Part shown: piece after piece, positions 27,215-38,566 of the stretch | Layout: each line of letters opens with the position of its first letter | Position numbering within the stretch: position 1 is the stretch's first letter | Source: Devosia limi DSM 17137 | GTDB taxonomy: Bacteria; Pseudomonadota; Alphaproteobacteria; Rhizobiales; Devosiaceae | Length of the DNA: 64,000 nucleotides | Assembly (NCBI RefSeq): GCF_900128975.1 | Contig: NZ_FQVC01000007.1 | Location: forward strand, 124,001 to 188,000 | Direction of reading: 5' to 3' | The notes under the pieces: generated by a model | The model's database searches: none | What the model saw: only the letters and a program-made list of their open reading frames with translations | Told to the model about the DNA's origin: nothing | Position numbers and translations under genes: made by a program

Positions 27215-28143
27215 CCGGCAAGACGCTTCTCATCTGGGGCACGGCGCTGGTCGTGTTCGCCGGCCTCGCCACCGTGCCGCTGTTCGCCGGGCCCTACCCG
27301 CTCGGGCTGATGATCGGCATTTTGGGCTATGCCATTCTCGCCACCGCCTGGGCGTTTTTCTCCGGCCCCACCCGCTATGTATCGCTGGCCACCGTCGCCT
27401 TCTTCGGCATCGGCGCCTATACGGTGGGCGTGCTCAGCGATGTCATGGCCTATCCGCTGGTGCTGCTCACCGCTGCCGTCATCGGCCTCGTCGTGGCTGT
27501 GATTGTCGGTCTCGCCACGCTGCGGCTGGCCGGGGTGTATTTCGTGGTGTTCACCTTCGGCTTGACCGAACTGGTGCGCCAGCTGGTCACCTGTTACGAG
27601 GTCAATGTCACCCGCACCCTCGGCCGCTATGTGTTCCTGCCCTTTGGGCCCGAGCATATCTATTGGCAGCTGCTGGTGCTGGGCGCCGCCACGCTGGTGA
27701 TTGCCTGGTGGGTGCGCCGCGCCAGGATCGGGCTGGCCTTGCGCGTCATCGGCGATGATCCGGTGGTGGCCAGCCATCTCGGCATCGGCATCACCAAAAC
27801 CAAGCTGACCCTGTTCGCCGTCAGCGCTGTCATCATGACGCTGGCCGGCGCCATCCAGGCCCCGCGCTGGACCTATATCGAGCCGTCCATCGTGTTCAAT
27901 CCGACCGTCTCCTTCCTCGTCGTCATCATGGCGCTGCTGGGTGGGCCGACGCGGCTGTTCGGGCCGCTGCTCGGCGCGATCCCCTTGTTCCTCTTGTTCG
28001 AATGGCTCTCGGCCAATTTCCCCAACCATTATTCGATCATTCTGGGGCTGCTGTTCATCGCCATCGTCTTCGTCCTGCCCAATGGGGTGCTGGCGGCCGG
28101 TGAAAAGCTCTTCGGCCGGCTGCGCCAGGAGGCAACGCCATGA
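27211..28143 (+). CDS. ABC transporter permease, LivM family
   Basis: This 310-residue inner-membrane protein has about eight to ten hydrophobic helices. The family segments are AWAFFSGPTRYVSLATVAFFGIGAYT, GLALRVIGDDPVVASHLGI (the ATPase-docking region) and LLGGPTRLFGPLLGAIPLFLL. It overlaps the livH stop and the livG start by 4 nt each. It pairs with LivH to form the membrane channel of the importer. Confidence 0.9.
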   Translation: MTGKTLLIWGTALVVFAGLATVPLFAGPYPLGLMIGILGYAILATAWAFFSGPTRYVSLATVAFFGIGAYTVGVLSDVMAYPLVLLTAAVIGLVVAVIVGLATLRLAGVYFVVFTFGLTELVRQLVTCYEVNVTRTLGRYVFLPFGPEHIYWQLLVLGAATLVIAWWVRRARIGLALRVIGDDPVVASHLGIGITKTKLTLFAVSAVIMTLAGAIQAPRWTYIEPSIVFNPTVSFLVVIMALLGGPTRLFGPLLGAIPLFLLFEWLSANFPNHYSIILGLLFIAIVFVLPNGVLAAGEKLFGRLRQEATP

Positions 28144-28857
28144 GCCTTCTGTCCCTCAAGTCAGTCACCAAGCGCTTCGGCGGCCTCACCGCCGTCAATG
28201 GCCTGAGCTTTGATCTCGTCGCCGGGGAAACCGTGGGCCTATTGGGTCCCAATGGCTCGGGCAAAACCACCGCGCTCAACATGATCTCGGGCTATCTGCC
28301 GGTCAGCGATGGCAGTGTTGCGCTGGGTGGCGATACGATCAGCGGCCTCTCGCCAGATCGCATTGCCCATAAGGGCGTCGCCCGCACCTTCCAATTGGTG
28401 CGCGCCCTGCCCTCGCTGAGCGTCGGCGAAAACGTGCTGGCCGCCCTCGCCTTCCGTCGCAATCCGCTCTGGGGCCGCGACGCCGAAGTGCGCATCGAGA
28501 CGCTGTTGGCCCAGGTCGGCCTCGCCGGCCGCGCTCGCCAGCCAGCCGATAGCCTGACCTATATCGATCTCAAGCGCATGGAACTGGCCCGGGCGCTGGC
28601 CACCGAACCCAGCCTGTTGCTGCTCGACGAATGGCTGGCCGGGCTCAATCCGACCGAATTGCGGGCCGGGATCGATCTGATCACGAGCCTGCGCGAAAGC
28701 GGCATGACCATCCTTTTGGTCGAGCATGTGATGGACGCCGTCCGGGCGCTCTGCAGCCGGTGTATCGTGATGAATACGGGGACCAAGATCGCCGATGGCC
28801 CCACTGCCGACGTGCTCAGCGACCCCGAAGTCGTCCGCGCCTATCTCGGAGTTGAAG

Positions 28858-28865
<8 letters not shown>
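28140..28865 (+). CDS. ABC transporter ATP-binding protein, LivG family
   Basis: The 241-residue subunit has Walker A GPNGSGKTT (about 38-46) and Walker B LLLLDEWLAGLNP. The signature is degenerate: LTYIDLKRMELARAL stands where most relatives have LSGGQ or LPYGQ, and the usual DEP is DEW. I recall a LivG subclass with a similar LT..KR.ELAR signature, so this need not mean inactivity. It overlaps livM by 4 nt and livF by 8 nt. Confidence 0.88.
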
Positions 28866-29571
<706 letters not shown>

Positions 29572-29598
29572 TTGCACATTGCTTCCACACGCACCGGC

Positions 29599-29742
29599 CT
29601 GCCCCCTCCCCCTTGAGGGGAGGGCCGGGGTGGGGGTGCTGCGGTACCAGACAATCACCAATGCTGCCCGCGGGCTTGACCCGCGGGCCATTCTCAACAC
29701 GGCACATGCGGGGAGAGGTCCCCGGATCAAGTCCGGGGACAG
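29599..29742. repeat. Intergenic repeats: family A palindrome and family C composite
   Basis: 29600-29636 is a family A unit with a TTGA loop and a GGGGTGGGGG tail. 29664-29742 is a family C composite: a GCGGGCTTGACCCGC hairpin half, a spacer with CATTCTCAACACGGC, and a CCGGATCAAGTCCGG hairpin half. The 226-bp gap between livF and the dehydrogenase contains no gene. Confidence 0.8.
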
Positions 29743-29797
29743 CCCGGTGTGCGACGCGGCCTTACCAGCCCTATTCCTTGACCAACGGAGACTTGCA

Positions 29798-31249
29798 ATG
29801 ACCGATCTGGGCCTGCTCATCAACAACAAGGACTGTGCGGCCGCTGGCGGCGCGACCTTTGATCGGCGCAACCCGATCTCGGGCGAATTGGCGACCCGCG
29901 CTGCCGCCGCTGACGTCAACGACGCCTTGCGCGCCGCCGATGCCGCCGCCGCCGCCTTTCCCGGCTGGTCCAAGACCGCGCCGGGCGCCCGCCGCAAGAT
30001 CCTGCTCGCCGCCGCCGACCGGCTGCAGGCGCGCACCGATGACTTCATCGCCGCCATGGGTGCCGAAACCGGCGCCACCGCTGGCTGGGCCGGCTTCAAC
30101 GTCATGCTCGCCGCCGAAATGCTGCGCGAGGCGGCATCGCTGACCACCCAGATTACTGGCGAGGTCATTCCCTCCAATCGCCCGGGCTCGATGGCCATGG
30201 GCATTCGCCAGGCCGCCGGCGTGGTGCTGTCGATCGCGCCCTGGAACGCCCCGGTCATTCTGGGCGTGCGGTCCCTCGCCACCCCGCTGGCCTGCGGCAA
30301 TACCGTGGTGTTCAAATCCAGCGAGATCTGCCCGCGCACCCACCGCCTGATCGGCGATGCCCTGCTTGAGGCCGGCCTGCCGCCGGGCGTGCTCAATGTC
30401 GTTTCCAACGCCCCCGAAGATGCGCCCGAACTGGTCGAGGCGCTGATCGCCCACCCCGCCATCCGCCGCGTCAATTTCACCGGCTCGACCCGCGTTGGCC
30501 GTCTGATCGCCGAACTGGCCGCCCGCAACCTCAAGCCGGCTTTGCTCGAACTCGGCGGCAAGGCACCAATGGTGGTGCTCGACGACGCCAATATCGAGGA
30601 CGCCGTCGCCGCCGCTGCCTTTGGCGCCTTCATGAACCAGGGCCAGATCTGCATGTCCACCGAGCGGCTGGTGGTCGATGACAAGATCGCCGACACCTTC
30701 GTCGCCGCACTCGCCGCCAAGGCTTCCGCGCTCAAGGCGGGCGATCCGCGCGCCAGCAATACCCCGCTCGGCTGCCTCGTCGATCTCTCCGCCGCCCAGC
30801 GCATCGATGCGCTGATCAAGGACGCCGTCAGCAAGGGCGCCCGCGTCGTCGCCGGTGGCGGCATCGAGGGCACCATCATGCAGGCGACCGTCGTCGATGG
30901 CGTCACCCCCGGCATGAAGCTCTATCGCGACGAGTCCTTTGGGCCCGTGGTCGCGGTGATCCGCGTCGGCAGCGTCGACGAGGCCGTCCGTGTCGCCAAT
31001 GACACCGAATATGGCCTGTCCTCAGCCGTGTTCGGCCGCGACATCAACCGCGCCATGGCCGTTGCCAGCCGCATTGAATCGGGCATCTGCCACATCAATG
31101 GCCCCACCGTCCACGACGAAGCCCAGATGCCCTTCGGCGGCGTCAAAGCCTCCGGCTATGGCCGTTTCGGCGGCAAGGCCGGCGTCGCCGAATTCACCGA
31201 ACTGCGCTGGATCACCGTCCAGGACGGCCCGATCCACTACCCGATCTAA
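29798..31249 (+). CDS. NAD(P)+-dependent aryl-aldehyde dehydrogenase (vanillin/benzaldehyde type)
   Basis: The 483-residue enzyme oxidises an aldehyde to its acid. The catalytic Cys is residue 285 in GQICMSTER, the general base Glu is 251 in LLELGGKAP, Asn 150 is in IAPWNAP, and the cofactor Lys 173 is in NTVVFKSS. ICMSTERL is typical of vanillin, salicylaldehyde and benzaldehyde dehydrogenases. ATG 29798 is preferred over upstream in-frame starts because it begins the conserved N-terminus. Next to pca and pob genes it may yield 4-hydroxybenzoate, vanillate or a related acid; the true substrate is not determined. It ends 305 bp before the convergent pcaG. Confidence 0.85.
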   Translation: MTDLGLLINNKDCAAAGGATFDRRNPISGELATRAAAADVNDALRAADAAAAAFPGWSKTAPGARRKILLAAADRLQARTDDFIAAMGAETGATAGWAGFNVMLAAEMLREAASLTTQITGEVIPSNRPGSMAMGIRQAAGVVLSIAPWNAPVILGVRSLATPLACGNTVVFKSSEICPRTHRLIGDALLEAGLPPGVLNVVSNAPEDAPELVEALIAHPAIRRVNFTGSTRVGRLIAELAARNLKPALLELGGKAPMVVLDDANIEDAVAAAAFGAFMNQGQICMSTERLVVDDKIADTFVAALAAKASALKAGDPRASNTPLGCLVDLSAAQRIDALIKDAVSKGARVVAGGGIEGTIMQATVVDGVTPGMKLYRDESFGPVVAVIRVGSVDEAVRVANDTEYGLSSAVFGRDINRAMAVASRIESGICHINGPTVHDEAQMPFGGVKASGYGRFGGKAGVAEFTELRWITVQDGPIHYPI

Positions 31250-31255
31250 ACAAAA

Positions 31256-31282
31256 GCACGGCAGCGATGCCGGGCTTTTTTT
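31256..31282 (+). terminator. Rho-independent terminator after the aldehyde dehydrogenase
   Basis: GCACGGCA pairs with TGCCGGGC around a GCGA loop with one mismatch, followed by seven T at 31276-31282. It starts 6 bp after the stop codon. Confidence 0.85.
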
Positions 31283-31334
31283 GGTGGGTCCGCGACGTTG
31301 CCCTCACAAACACCGCGTGATCCTCCATCACGGA

Positions 31335-31360
31335 GTCATTCCCGCGCAGGCGGGAATGAC
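31335..31360. repeat. Family B palindrome, single copy (ATTCCC-N8-GGGAAT)
   Basis: The core ATTCCCGC, GCAG, GCGGGAAT is perfectly palindromic and flanked by GTC and GAC. It lies between convergent ALDH and pcaG. Confidence 0.85.
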
Positions 31361-31437
31361 CCGGTGGGTAGAACACGAGCGTCGGTGCGGGTGTCGCAAG
31401 GCCCGCTGCAAACACTCAATCCCACACACCCACTGCG

Positions 31438-31516
31438 CTGTCCCCGGGCTTGACCCGGGGATCATTCGTCACGCACACCGTGCTGAGAATGGCCCACGGA
31501 TCAAGTCCGTGGGCAG
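31438..31516. repeat. Family C composite repeat between ALDH and pcaG
   Basis: A CCCCGGGCTTGACCCGGGG half and a CCCACGGATCAAGTCCGTGGG half flank a spacer containing GAGAATGG. It is the second copy of the composite seen at 29664-29742. The 307-bp region 31250-31556 holds a terminator, one family B and one family C element, and no gene. Confidence 0.8.
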
Positions 31517-31556
31517 CGCTGCGTGAGGGAGAGCATCGAGGGAAGGAGCACCGCCC

Positions 31557-32180
31557 CTATACGTCGAAAAACACCGTTTCCCTGTCACCCTGCAGGTGAA
31601 TATCCAGCATATACCTTGGCACCGGCCCGCTATCGTCCCGCGGGGCAATCAAGCTCGCGCGGCGGCGGATATCGGGAATGCGGGTGAGCACATAATCCGT
31701 CCCATTGGCCTCGGCCTCATCGGCGAAATACAGCCGCGTCTGCAAGCCGATATTGATGCCGCGCGCCACGATCCACAGCACGACATGGGGCGCCATCGGC
31801 TTGCCATCGGGACCCGGCACCGGGCCCGGCTTGATGGTCTCGAAGCTGAAAATCCCCTCGCCATTGCTGGGCTGGCGCCCCCAGCCCAGAAAGGCCGGGC
31901 CGGCATTGGCCGCGTGCGACATGGCTCCGGCATAGCGGCCATCGGCATCGGCCTGCCAGATTTCCACCACCGCGTCGGTCAGCGGCGCGCCGCTGCCATC
32001 GATCAGCCGCCCGGCAATGGTGATGCGCTGGCCCTTGGTCTCGGGCGTCAGCATGGTGGCGCCGGGATCGGTATCGTAAACCCCGGCAATACCGGCGAAA
32101 TTGGGCGTCAGCCCGATATGGACATAGGGCCCGCCGGTCTGCGACGGAGTTTCCTTGAGCCTGGGCAGGGGGTTGAGCAT
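31557..32180 (-). CDS. pcaG: Protocatechuate 3,4-dioxygenase alpha subunit
   Basis: The 207-residue protein is the structural subunit paired with PcaH in the ring-cleaving dioxygenase that makes 3-carboxy-cis,cis-muconate from protocatechuate. Family features are LPRLKETPSQTGGPYVHIGL at the N-terminus, then VVEIWQADADGRYAG, FSFETIKPGPVPGPDG and IVARGINIGLQTRLYF. The start ATG at 32180 shares bases with the pcaH stop. It is the last gene of pcaDCHG; pcaB, often next, is absent here. Confidence 0.93.
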   Translation of the reverse strand: MLNPLPRLKETPSQTGGPYVHIGLTPNFAGIAGVYDTDPGATMLTPETKGQRITIAGRLIDGSGAPLTDAVVEIWQADADGRYAGAMSHAANAGPAFLGWGRQPSNGEGIFSFETIKPGPVPGPDGKPMAPHVVLWIVARGINIGLQTRLYFADEAEANGTDYVLTRIPDIRRRASLIAPRDDSGPVPRYMLDIHLQGDRETVFFDV

Positions 32181-32926
32181 CAATTGCCCTCCAGCTTGTT
32201 CTCGAACATGGTCGAGCGGCGGCCACGCAGCACGATATCGAAGCGGTAGGCCAGCGCATCCATGGGCGTCGTATTATGCCGATCCAGCCTGGCGATCAGC
32301 TGCTCGATCCCGGCCTTATCCGGCACGCTGCCGACAATCGGGCATTGCCAGATCATCGGATCGCCCTCGAAATACATCTGGGTGATCAGGCGCTGCGCAA
32401 AGGCATGGCCGAACACCGAAAAATGGATATGGGCCGGGCGCCAGTCATTGCCGCCATTGGGCCAGGGATAGGCCCCCGGCTTGATGGTGCGGAACGAATA
32501 AAACCCATTGGCATCGGTGATGGCGCGGCCGCAGCCACCGAAATTGGGATCGAGAGGGGCGAGATAGGCCTCGCGCTTGTGGCGATAGCGGCCCCCGGCA
32601 TTGGCCTGCCAGAATTCGACCAGCGTATTGGGCACGGCCCGGGCGTTCTCATCCAGCACCTGGCCATAGATGATCAGCCGCTGGCCAATGGCCTCGCTGC
32701 CATCCTGGCTGAAATTGCGGATCAGGTCATTGTCGAGCGGGTTGATCAGGCTATGGCCAAAGGTGGGCCCGCTCAGTTCGGACGCGGTCGCCCCCAGCGA
32801 CAGCAGCGCATGCTTTGGCGCGCGGAAGGTCGAGCTCTTGTAGCCCGGCGTCAGCCCCGGCGGATGCCAGGAACGGTCCCGCGGATAAAGGGCGCCATCC
32901 TCGCCTGGCAGCATTAGTCCGGTCAT
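32180..32926 (-). CDS. pcaH: Protocatechuate 3,4-dioxygenase beta subunit
   Basis: The 248-residue subunit carries the ferric site. The ligands are visible as Tyr 114 (GGRYRH), Tyr 153 (PGAYPWPNGGNDW), His 166 and His 168 (RPAHIHFSV). This gives intradiol cleavage of protocatechuate in the cytoplasm. It overlaps pcaC by an ATGA and pcaG by one base plus coupling, so subunits are made together. Confidence 0.95.
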   Translation of the reverse strand: MTGLMLPGEDGALYPRDRSWHPPGLTPGYKSSTFRAPKHALLSLGATASELSGPTFGHSLINPLDNDLIRNFSQDGSEAIGQRLIIYGQVLDENARAVPNTLVEFWQANAGGRYRHKREAYLAPLDPNFGGCGRAITDANGFYSFRTIKPGAYPWPNGGNDWRPAHIHFSVFGHAFAQRLITQMYFEGDPMIWQCPIVGSVPDKAGIEQLIARLDRHNTTPMDALAYRFDIVLRGRRSTMFENKLEGN

Positions 32927-33321
32927 GGCAGCGTCTCCCCCGTCGCGCGTTTGGCCAGTTCTTCCCTGGCAATCCTGAAGGCCCGATTGGCCGCCGGCAC
33001 CCCGGCATAAACCGCCACATGCAGCAGCGTTTCCTTGATGTCTTCGGCCGAGGCCCCGGTATTGGCGGTGGCGCGCACATGCATGGCCACTTCCTCGTCA
33101 TGGCCCAGCGCCGCGAGCAGCGCTATCGTCAGCATCGAGCGCTCGCGCTTGCTCAGGCCGGGCCGCGACCACACCGAGCCCCAGGCGCCTTCGGTGATGA
33201 AGGTCTGGAAATCGTCGTCGAACGCGGTCTTGCGCGCCGTGGCGCCATCGACATGTTCATTGCCCAGAACGGCGCGGCGGGTCGCCATGCCCTCGGTAAA
33301 GCGTTGGGTGACTTCAACCAT
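32923..33321 (-). CDS. pcaC: 4-carboxymuconolactone decarboxylase
   Basis: The 132-residue enzyme converts 4-carboxymuconolactone to 3-oxoadipate enol-lactone. It has the AhpD-like helical fold with WSRPGLSKRERSMLTIALLAALG and EEVAMHVRATANTGAS, and lacks a CxxC peroxidase motif. Length is normal for a single-domain PcaC. It overlaps pcaD by 8 nt and pcaH by 4 nt. Confidence 0.92.
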   Translation of the reverse strand: MVEVTQRFTEGMATRRAVLGNEHVDGATARKTAFDDDFQTFITEGAWGSVWSRPGLSKRERSMLTIALLAALGHDEEVAMHVRATANTGASAEDIKETLLHVAVYAGVPAANRAFRIAREELAKRATGETLP

Positions 33322-34108
33322 GGCTGACCTCGTCGAAAAAGCTCTGCATCAGTGCCGCCAGTGCCTGGAATTGTTCGATGGACGGAATATGGCCTGCCCC
33401 GGCAATCAGCTCGAAGCGGGAATTGGGAATGAGCTGGGCCGTTGCCAGCACCAGTTCGGGCGGCGTCGACAGGTCCTGACTGCCGCAGACCACCAGCGTC
33501 GGGGTGGTAATCGCGCCCACGGCGTCAGTGAGATCGGCATCGCGCAGCGCTGCGCAGGTGCCGGCATAGCCCGCGACCGGCATGGCCAGCAGCAGATTGC
33601 GCCACCCCGCCAGTTCCGCCGGCCGTTCGCGGCGGAAGGCCGGGGTAAACCAGCGCTCCATCACCGCATCGGCAATGGCGTCCAGCCCACCGGCGCGCAC
33701 CGCGGCGATGCGGGCGTTCCACATCTCGGCGCTGCCCAGCCGGGCCGCCGTATCGCACAGCACCAGCGCTGTCAGCCGCTCGGGATGGCGGATGGCAAAG
33801 CCCTGGGCAATCTGGCCGCCCACCGAAACGCCGCACAGCGCCAGTTGCTCGATCTGCAGGTGGTCCAGCAGGCCTTCGAGATCGTCGATATGTTGGTCGA
33901 GGCTGTAATCGCCCTCGGGCGCGTCGGACAGGCCGTGCCCGCGCTTGTCATAGGAGACGATGCGATAGCGCGCGCCGAGCAGCGCGATCACGTCATCCCA
34001 GATGCGCGCATCGGTGCCGAGCGAGTTGACCAGCACCAGGGCTGGCGCATCGCTGCGGCCCTGCACCCGATAGTGCAGCGTCAAGCCGCCGATCTGCACA
34101 AAACTCAT
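33314..34108 (-). CDS. pcaD: 3-oxoadipate enol-lactonase
   Basis: The 264-residue alpha/beta hydrolase opens the enol-lactone to 3-oxoadipate. The nucleophile is Ser 95 in CGVSVGGQIA, the acid is in CGSQDLSTP and the base His 240 is in GAGHIPS. ATG 34108 has AAGGGG upstream and gives the conserved N-terminus FVQIGGLTLHYRVQG. It is the first gene of pcaDCHG, divergent from pcaQ. Confidence 0.93.
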   Translation of the reverse strand: MSFVQIGGLTLHYRVQGRSDAPALVLVNSLGTDARIWDDVIALLGARYRIVSYDKRGHGLSDAPEGDYSLDQHIDDLEGLLDHLQIEQLALCGVSVGGQIAQGFAIRHPERLTALVLCDTAARLGSAEMWNARIAAVRAGGLDAIADAVMERWFTPAFRRERPAELAGWRNLLLAMPVAGYAGTCAALRDADLTDAVGAITTPTLVVCGSQDLSTPPELVLATAQLIPNSRFELIAGAGHIPSIEQFQALAALMQSFFDEVSHG

Positions 34109-34182
34109 GGCACGCCCCTTCGCTCCCCGCCGATTTAAGGCTGTGCAGCGCCGCAAGTAAAATGATTACTTGCCCGGAGATC

Positions 34183-34198
34183 ATAACCCAGAGATTAT
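34183..34198. promoter_or_regulatory. PcaQ binding site between pcaD and pcaQ
   Basis: ATAACC-CAGA-GATTAT closely fits the PcaQ site described in rhizobia (ATAACC-N4-GGTTA[AT]). A perfect inverted repeat, AAGTAA-AATGA-TTACTT, lies at 34155-34171 just beside it. Both stand between the divergent starts at 34108 and 34265. Confidence 0.75.
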
Positions 34199-34264
34199 CT
34201 TAATCTCGACTGGACCGCCGCTGCCGCGCCGAAAAGGCCAGTTTCATAACCGGAGGCAAGCATC

Positions 34265-35188
34265 ATGGCCAAACGCGCCATCGATCCCCGCATCAAGCTG
34301 CGCCATCTCGCCTGCTTTCTCGAAGTGGCTCGGCTCAAAAGCGTGGTCAATGCCGCCGACGCGCTCAATATCAGCCAGCCGGCGGCCTCGAAAACCATCC
34401 AGGAGCTGGAGGAATTGCTGGGCAGCCCGCTGTTCGACCGCAGCCGCCGCAACCTGTTTCTCACCCCTTATGGCGAGGTGTTTTATCGCTATGCCGGCAC
34501 CAGCCTTGCCGCCCTGCGCCAGGGCGTCGATGCCGCCAGCCAGGGCCATGAGGATACGCTGGTCAAGGTCGGGGCCCTGCCCACCGTGTCGGCGCTGATC
34601 CTGCCGCAGGCCGTGCATGCCTTCACCCAGGACGGCCAGAGCGCCCGCACCCGCATCGTCACCGGCCCCAATGCCTATCTGCTGTCGCTGTTGCGCACCG
34701 GCGATGTCGATCTGGTGATCGGGCGCATGGCCGAACCCGATGCCATGCTCGGCTTCTCCTTCGAGCATCTCTATTCCGAACGCGTGGTGATGGTGGTGCG
34801 CATGGGCCATCCGCTGCTGCGCGAACCGCGCTTCAATCTGGGCATGCTCGACCGCTACCAGACCCTGCTGCCCACCCCTGACTCGGTGATCCGCCGCCTC
34901 GTCGACCGCATGCTGCTGGCCAATGGCGTCACCAATCTGCGCGACGAGGTCGAAACCGTCTCCAACGCCTTCGGCCGCGCCTATGTCCGGCAAACCGACG
35001 CCGTCTGGCTGATCTCGGAAGGCGTCGTCGCCGGCGACGTCGCCGATGGCCAATTGGCGCTGCTGCCCGTAGATACCAGCGAAACCATCGGCCCGGTTGG
35101 CCTCACCACCCGCACCGACACCACACAATCCCTCGCCGCGCTGACGTTCATTCAAGCCGTCCGCAATGTCGCGGCGGGACAGCGCTAG
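34265..35188 (+). CDS. pcaQ: LysR-type activator of the protocatechuate operon
   Basis: The 307-residue regulator has an N-terminal HTH (RLKSVVNAADALNISQPAASKTIQELEELLG) and a LysR substrate-binding domain. The start DPRIKLRHLACFLEVA and the pair with pcaDCHG identify PcaQ, which activates the operon in response to 3-carboxymuconate derivatives. CGGAGG precedes the ATG. Confidence 0.92.
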   Translation: MAKRAIDPRIKLRHLACFLEVARLKSVVNAADALNISQPAASKTIQELEELLGSPLFDRSRRNLFLTPYGEVFYRYAGTSLAALRQGVDAASQGHEDTLVKVGALPTVSALILPQAVHAFTQDGQSARTRIVTGPNAYLLSLLRTGDVDLVIGRMAEPDAMLGFSFEHLYSERVVMVVRMGHPLLREPRFNLGMLDRYQTLLPTPDSVIRRLVDRMLLANGVTNLRDEVETVSNAFGRAYVRQTDAVWLISEGVVAGDVADGQLALLPVDTSETIGPVGLTTRTDTTQSLAALTFIQAVRNVAAGQR

Positions 35189-35234
35189 GCGCAGGCATCG
35201 CGCTCGCCCGCCTGTCCAGGGACCATCGCCCCCA

Positions 35235-35539
35235 TCGCCCCCTCCCCCTTGAGGGGAGGGCCGGGGTGGGGGTCACCTGGCTTCGCGCCAATACCCAACC
35301 ACCCCACCCTCAAGGGGAAGAAAGACGCATGCCACCGATCCGGCCCCATCCCACCCAATCGCCGGCCCCCGGCTCGTCCAAATCCACTTTCTCCCCAAAA
35401 CTGGATCCCGCCTCCCACCGGGATGACGCCCCGTGAACCGGGCCATCCTCAGTCGCCCCCTCCCCCTCGAGGGGGAGGGTCGGGGTGGGGGTCTCTTGGC
35501 TTCGCGCCAATACCCACCCCTCCCTCAAGGGGAAGAAAG
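35235..35539. repeat. Tandem ~90-bp duplicated unit of family A with a middle palindrome
   Basis: Two direct copies (35235-35324 and 35453-35539) share a CCTCCCC...GGGGAGGG hairpin, GGCTTCGCGCCAATACCCA, and CCCTCAAGGGGAAGAAAG. A separate small palindrome, GGATCCCG...CGGGATGAC, is at 35402-35427. The gap from 35189 to 35558 has no gene. Confidence 0.8.
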
Positions 35540-35558
35540 GCATTCCGCCCACCCTCCC

Positions 35559-37683
<2,125 letters not shown>

Positions 37684-37725
37684 GGGGGCTCCACTCTCGG
37701 CCCAGGCCGCCGTCCAAACCACCGG

Positions 37726-37801
37726 GTCATTCCCGCGCAGGCGGGAATCCATTCTTCCAGACACCGAAGCACGAATGGATTCCCGCCTGCGCGGGAATGA
37801 C
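37726..37801. repeat. Family B inverted pair, 29-bp perfect arms
   Basis: The left arm (37726-37754) and right arm (37773-37801) are exact reverse complements over 29 bp with an 18-bp spacer. Each arm itself contains the ATTCCCGC-GCAG-GCGGGAAT core. It lies between pobA (end 37683) and livF (end 37856), which converge, and may act as a bidirectional terminator. Confidence 0.9.
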
Positions 37802-37855
37802 TCCGTGTTTGGCGGGGAGTGGCGGGACCTGGAAGGAGACACGGGGCGAACGCCC

Positions 37856-38566
37856 CTAATGCCCCACGCCCAACAACCGATCCACCGTCTCCGGCTGCGC
37901 TTCCAGCTCGGCGGGCGTCCCTGACCAGGCGATCTGGCCGCGTTCCAGAACAATTACCCGGTCGGCAAACTCCAGCGCCGCCTTGATGCGCTGTTCGACC
38001 AGAAGGATTGTCATCGCCTTGGTCGCCGCCAATTGAGCGAACGCCGCCATCAGTTCCTCGCAGATCACCGGGGCGAGCCCCTCCAGCGGCTCGTCGAGCA
38101 GCAGCACGGTCGGCTGCCCCAGAATGGTGCGCGCGGTCGACAGCATCTGCTGTTCGCCACCCGAAAGCTGCGAGCCGAGATTGCGCCGCCGCTCCTTGAG
38201 CCGGGGGAACATCGCATAGGCTTCCTCAAGCGCCGAGCGCGGCCGCGACTTCAGCCCGACAAAGAGGTTTTCCTCGACGGTCAGCGATTTGAAGATCGAG
38301 CGGCTTTGCGGGACATAGCCGAGGCCGCCCAGGGCCCGGGCGGAACCATCAAGGCCGGTTATCTCCATATCGCCCAGCCGCACGCTGCCATCATAGCGCC
38401 GGGTCTGGCCGGCAATGCTGGCGAATAAAGTGGTCTTGCCCATGCCATTGCGGCCCAGCACGGCGAGGCGCCCGCCGGCAGGGACCGAGAAGCTCACGCC
38501 CTCCAGAATCCGCGTTGGCCCATAGCCGGCGCTCAGCCCGGCGACCTCAAGCGACGCTGCGGTCAT
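37856..38566 (-). CDS. ABC transporter ATP-binding protein, LivF family (second Liv system)
   Basis: The 236-residue subunit has Walker A GRNGMGKTT, the signature LSGGEQQMLSTARTI and Walker B VLLLDEPLEGLAP. ATG 38566 is 8 nt after GGGGAG and overlaps the livG end by 20 nt; ATG 38572 is the alternative. It is the last gene of the second Liv operon. Confidence 0.9.
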   Translation of the reverse strand: MTAASLEVAGLSAGYGPTRILEGVSFSVPAGGRLAVLGRNGMGKTTLFASIAGQTRRYDGSVRLGDMEITGLDGSARALGGLGYVPQSRSIFKSLTVEENLFVGLKSRPRSALEEAYAMFPRLKERRRNLGSQLSGGEQQMLSTARTILGQPTVLLLDEPLEGLAPVICEELMAAFAQLAATKAMTILLVEQRIKAALEFADRVIVLERGQIAWSGTPAELEAQPETVDRLLGVGH

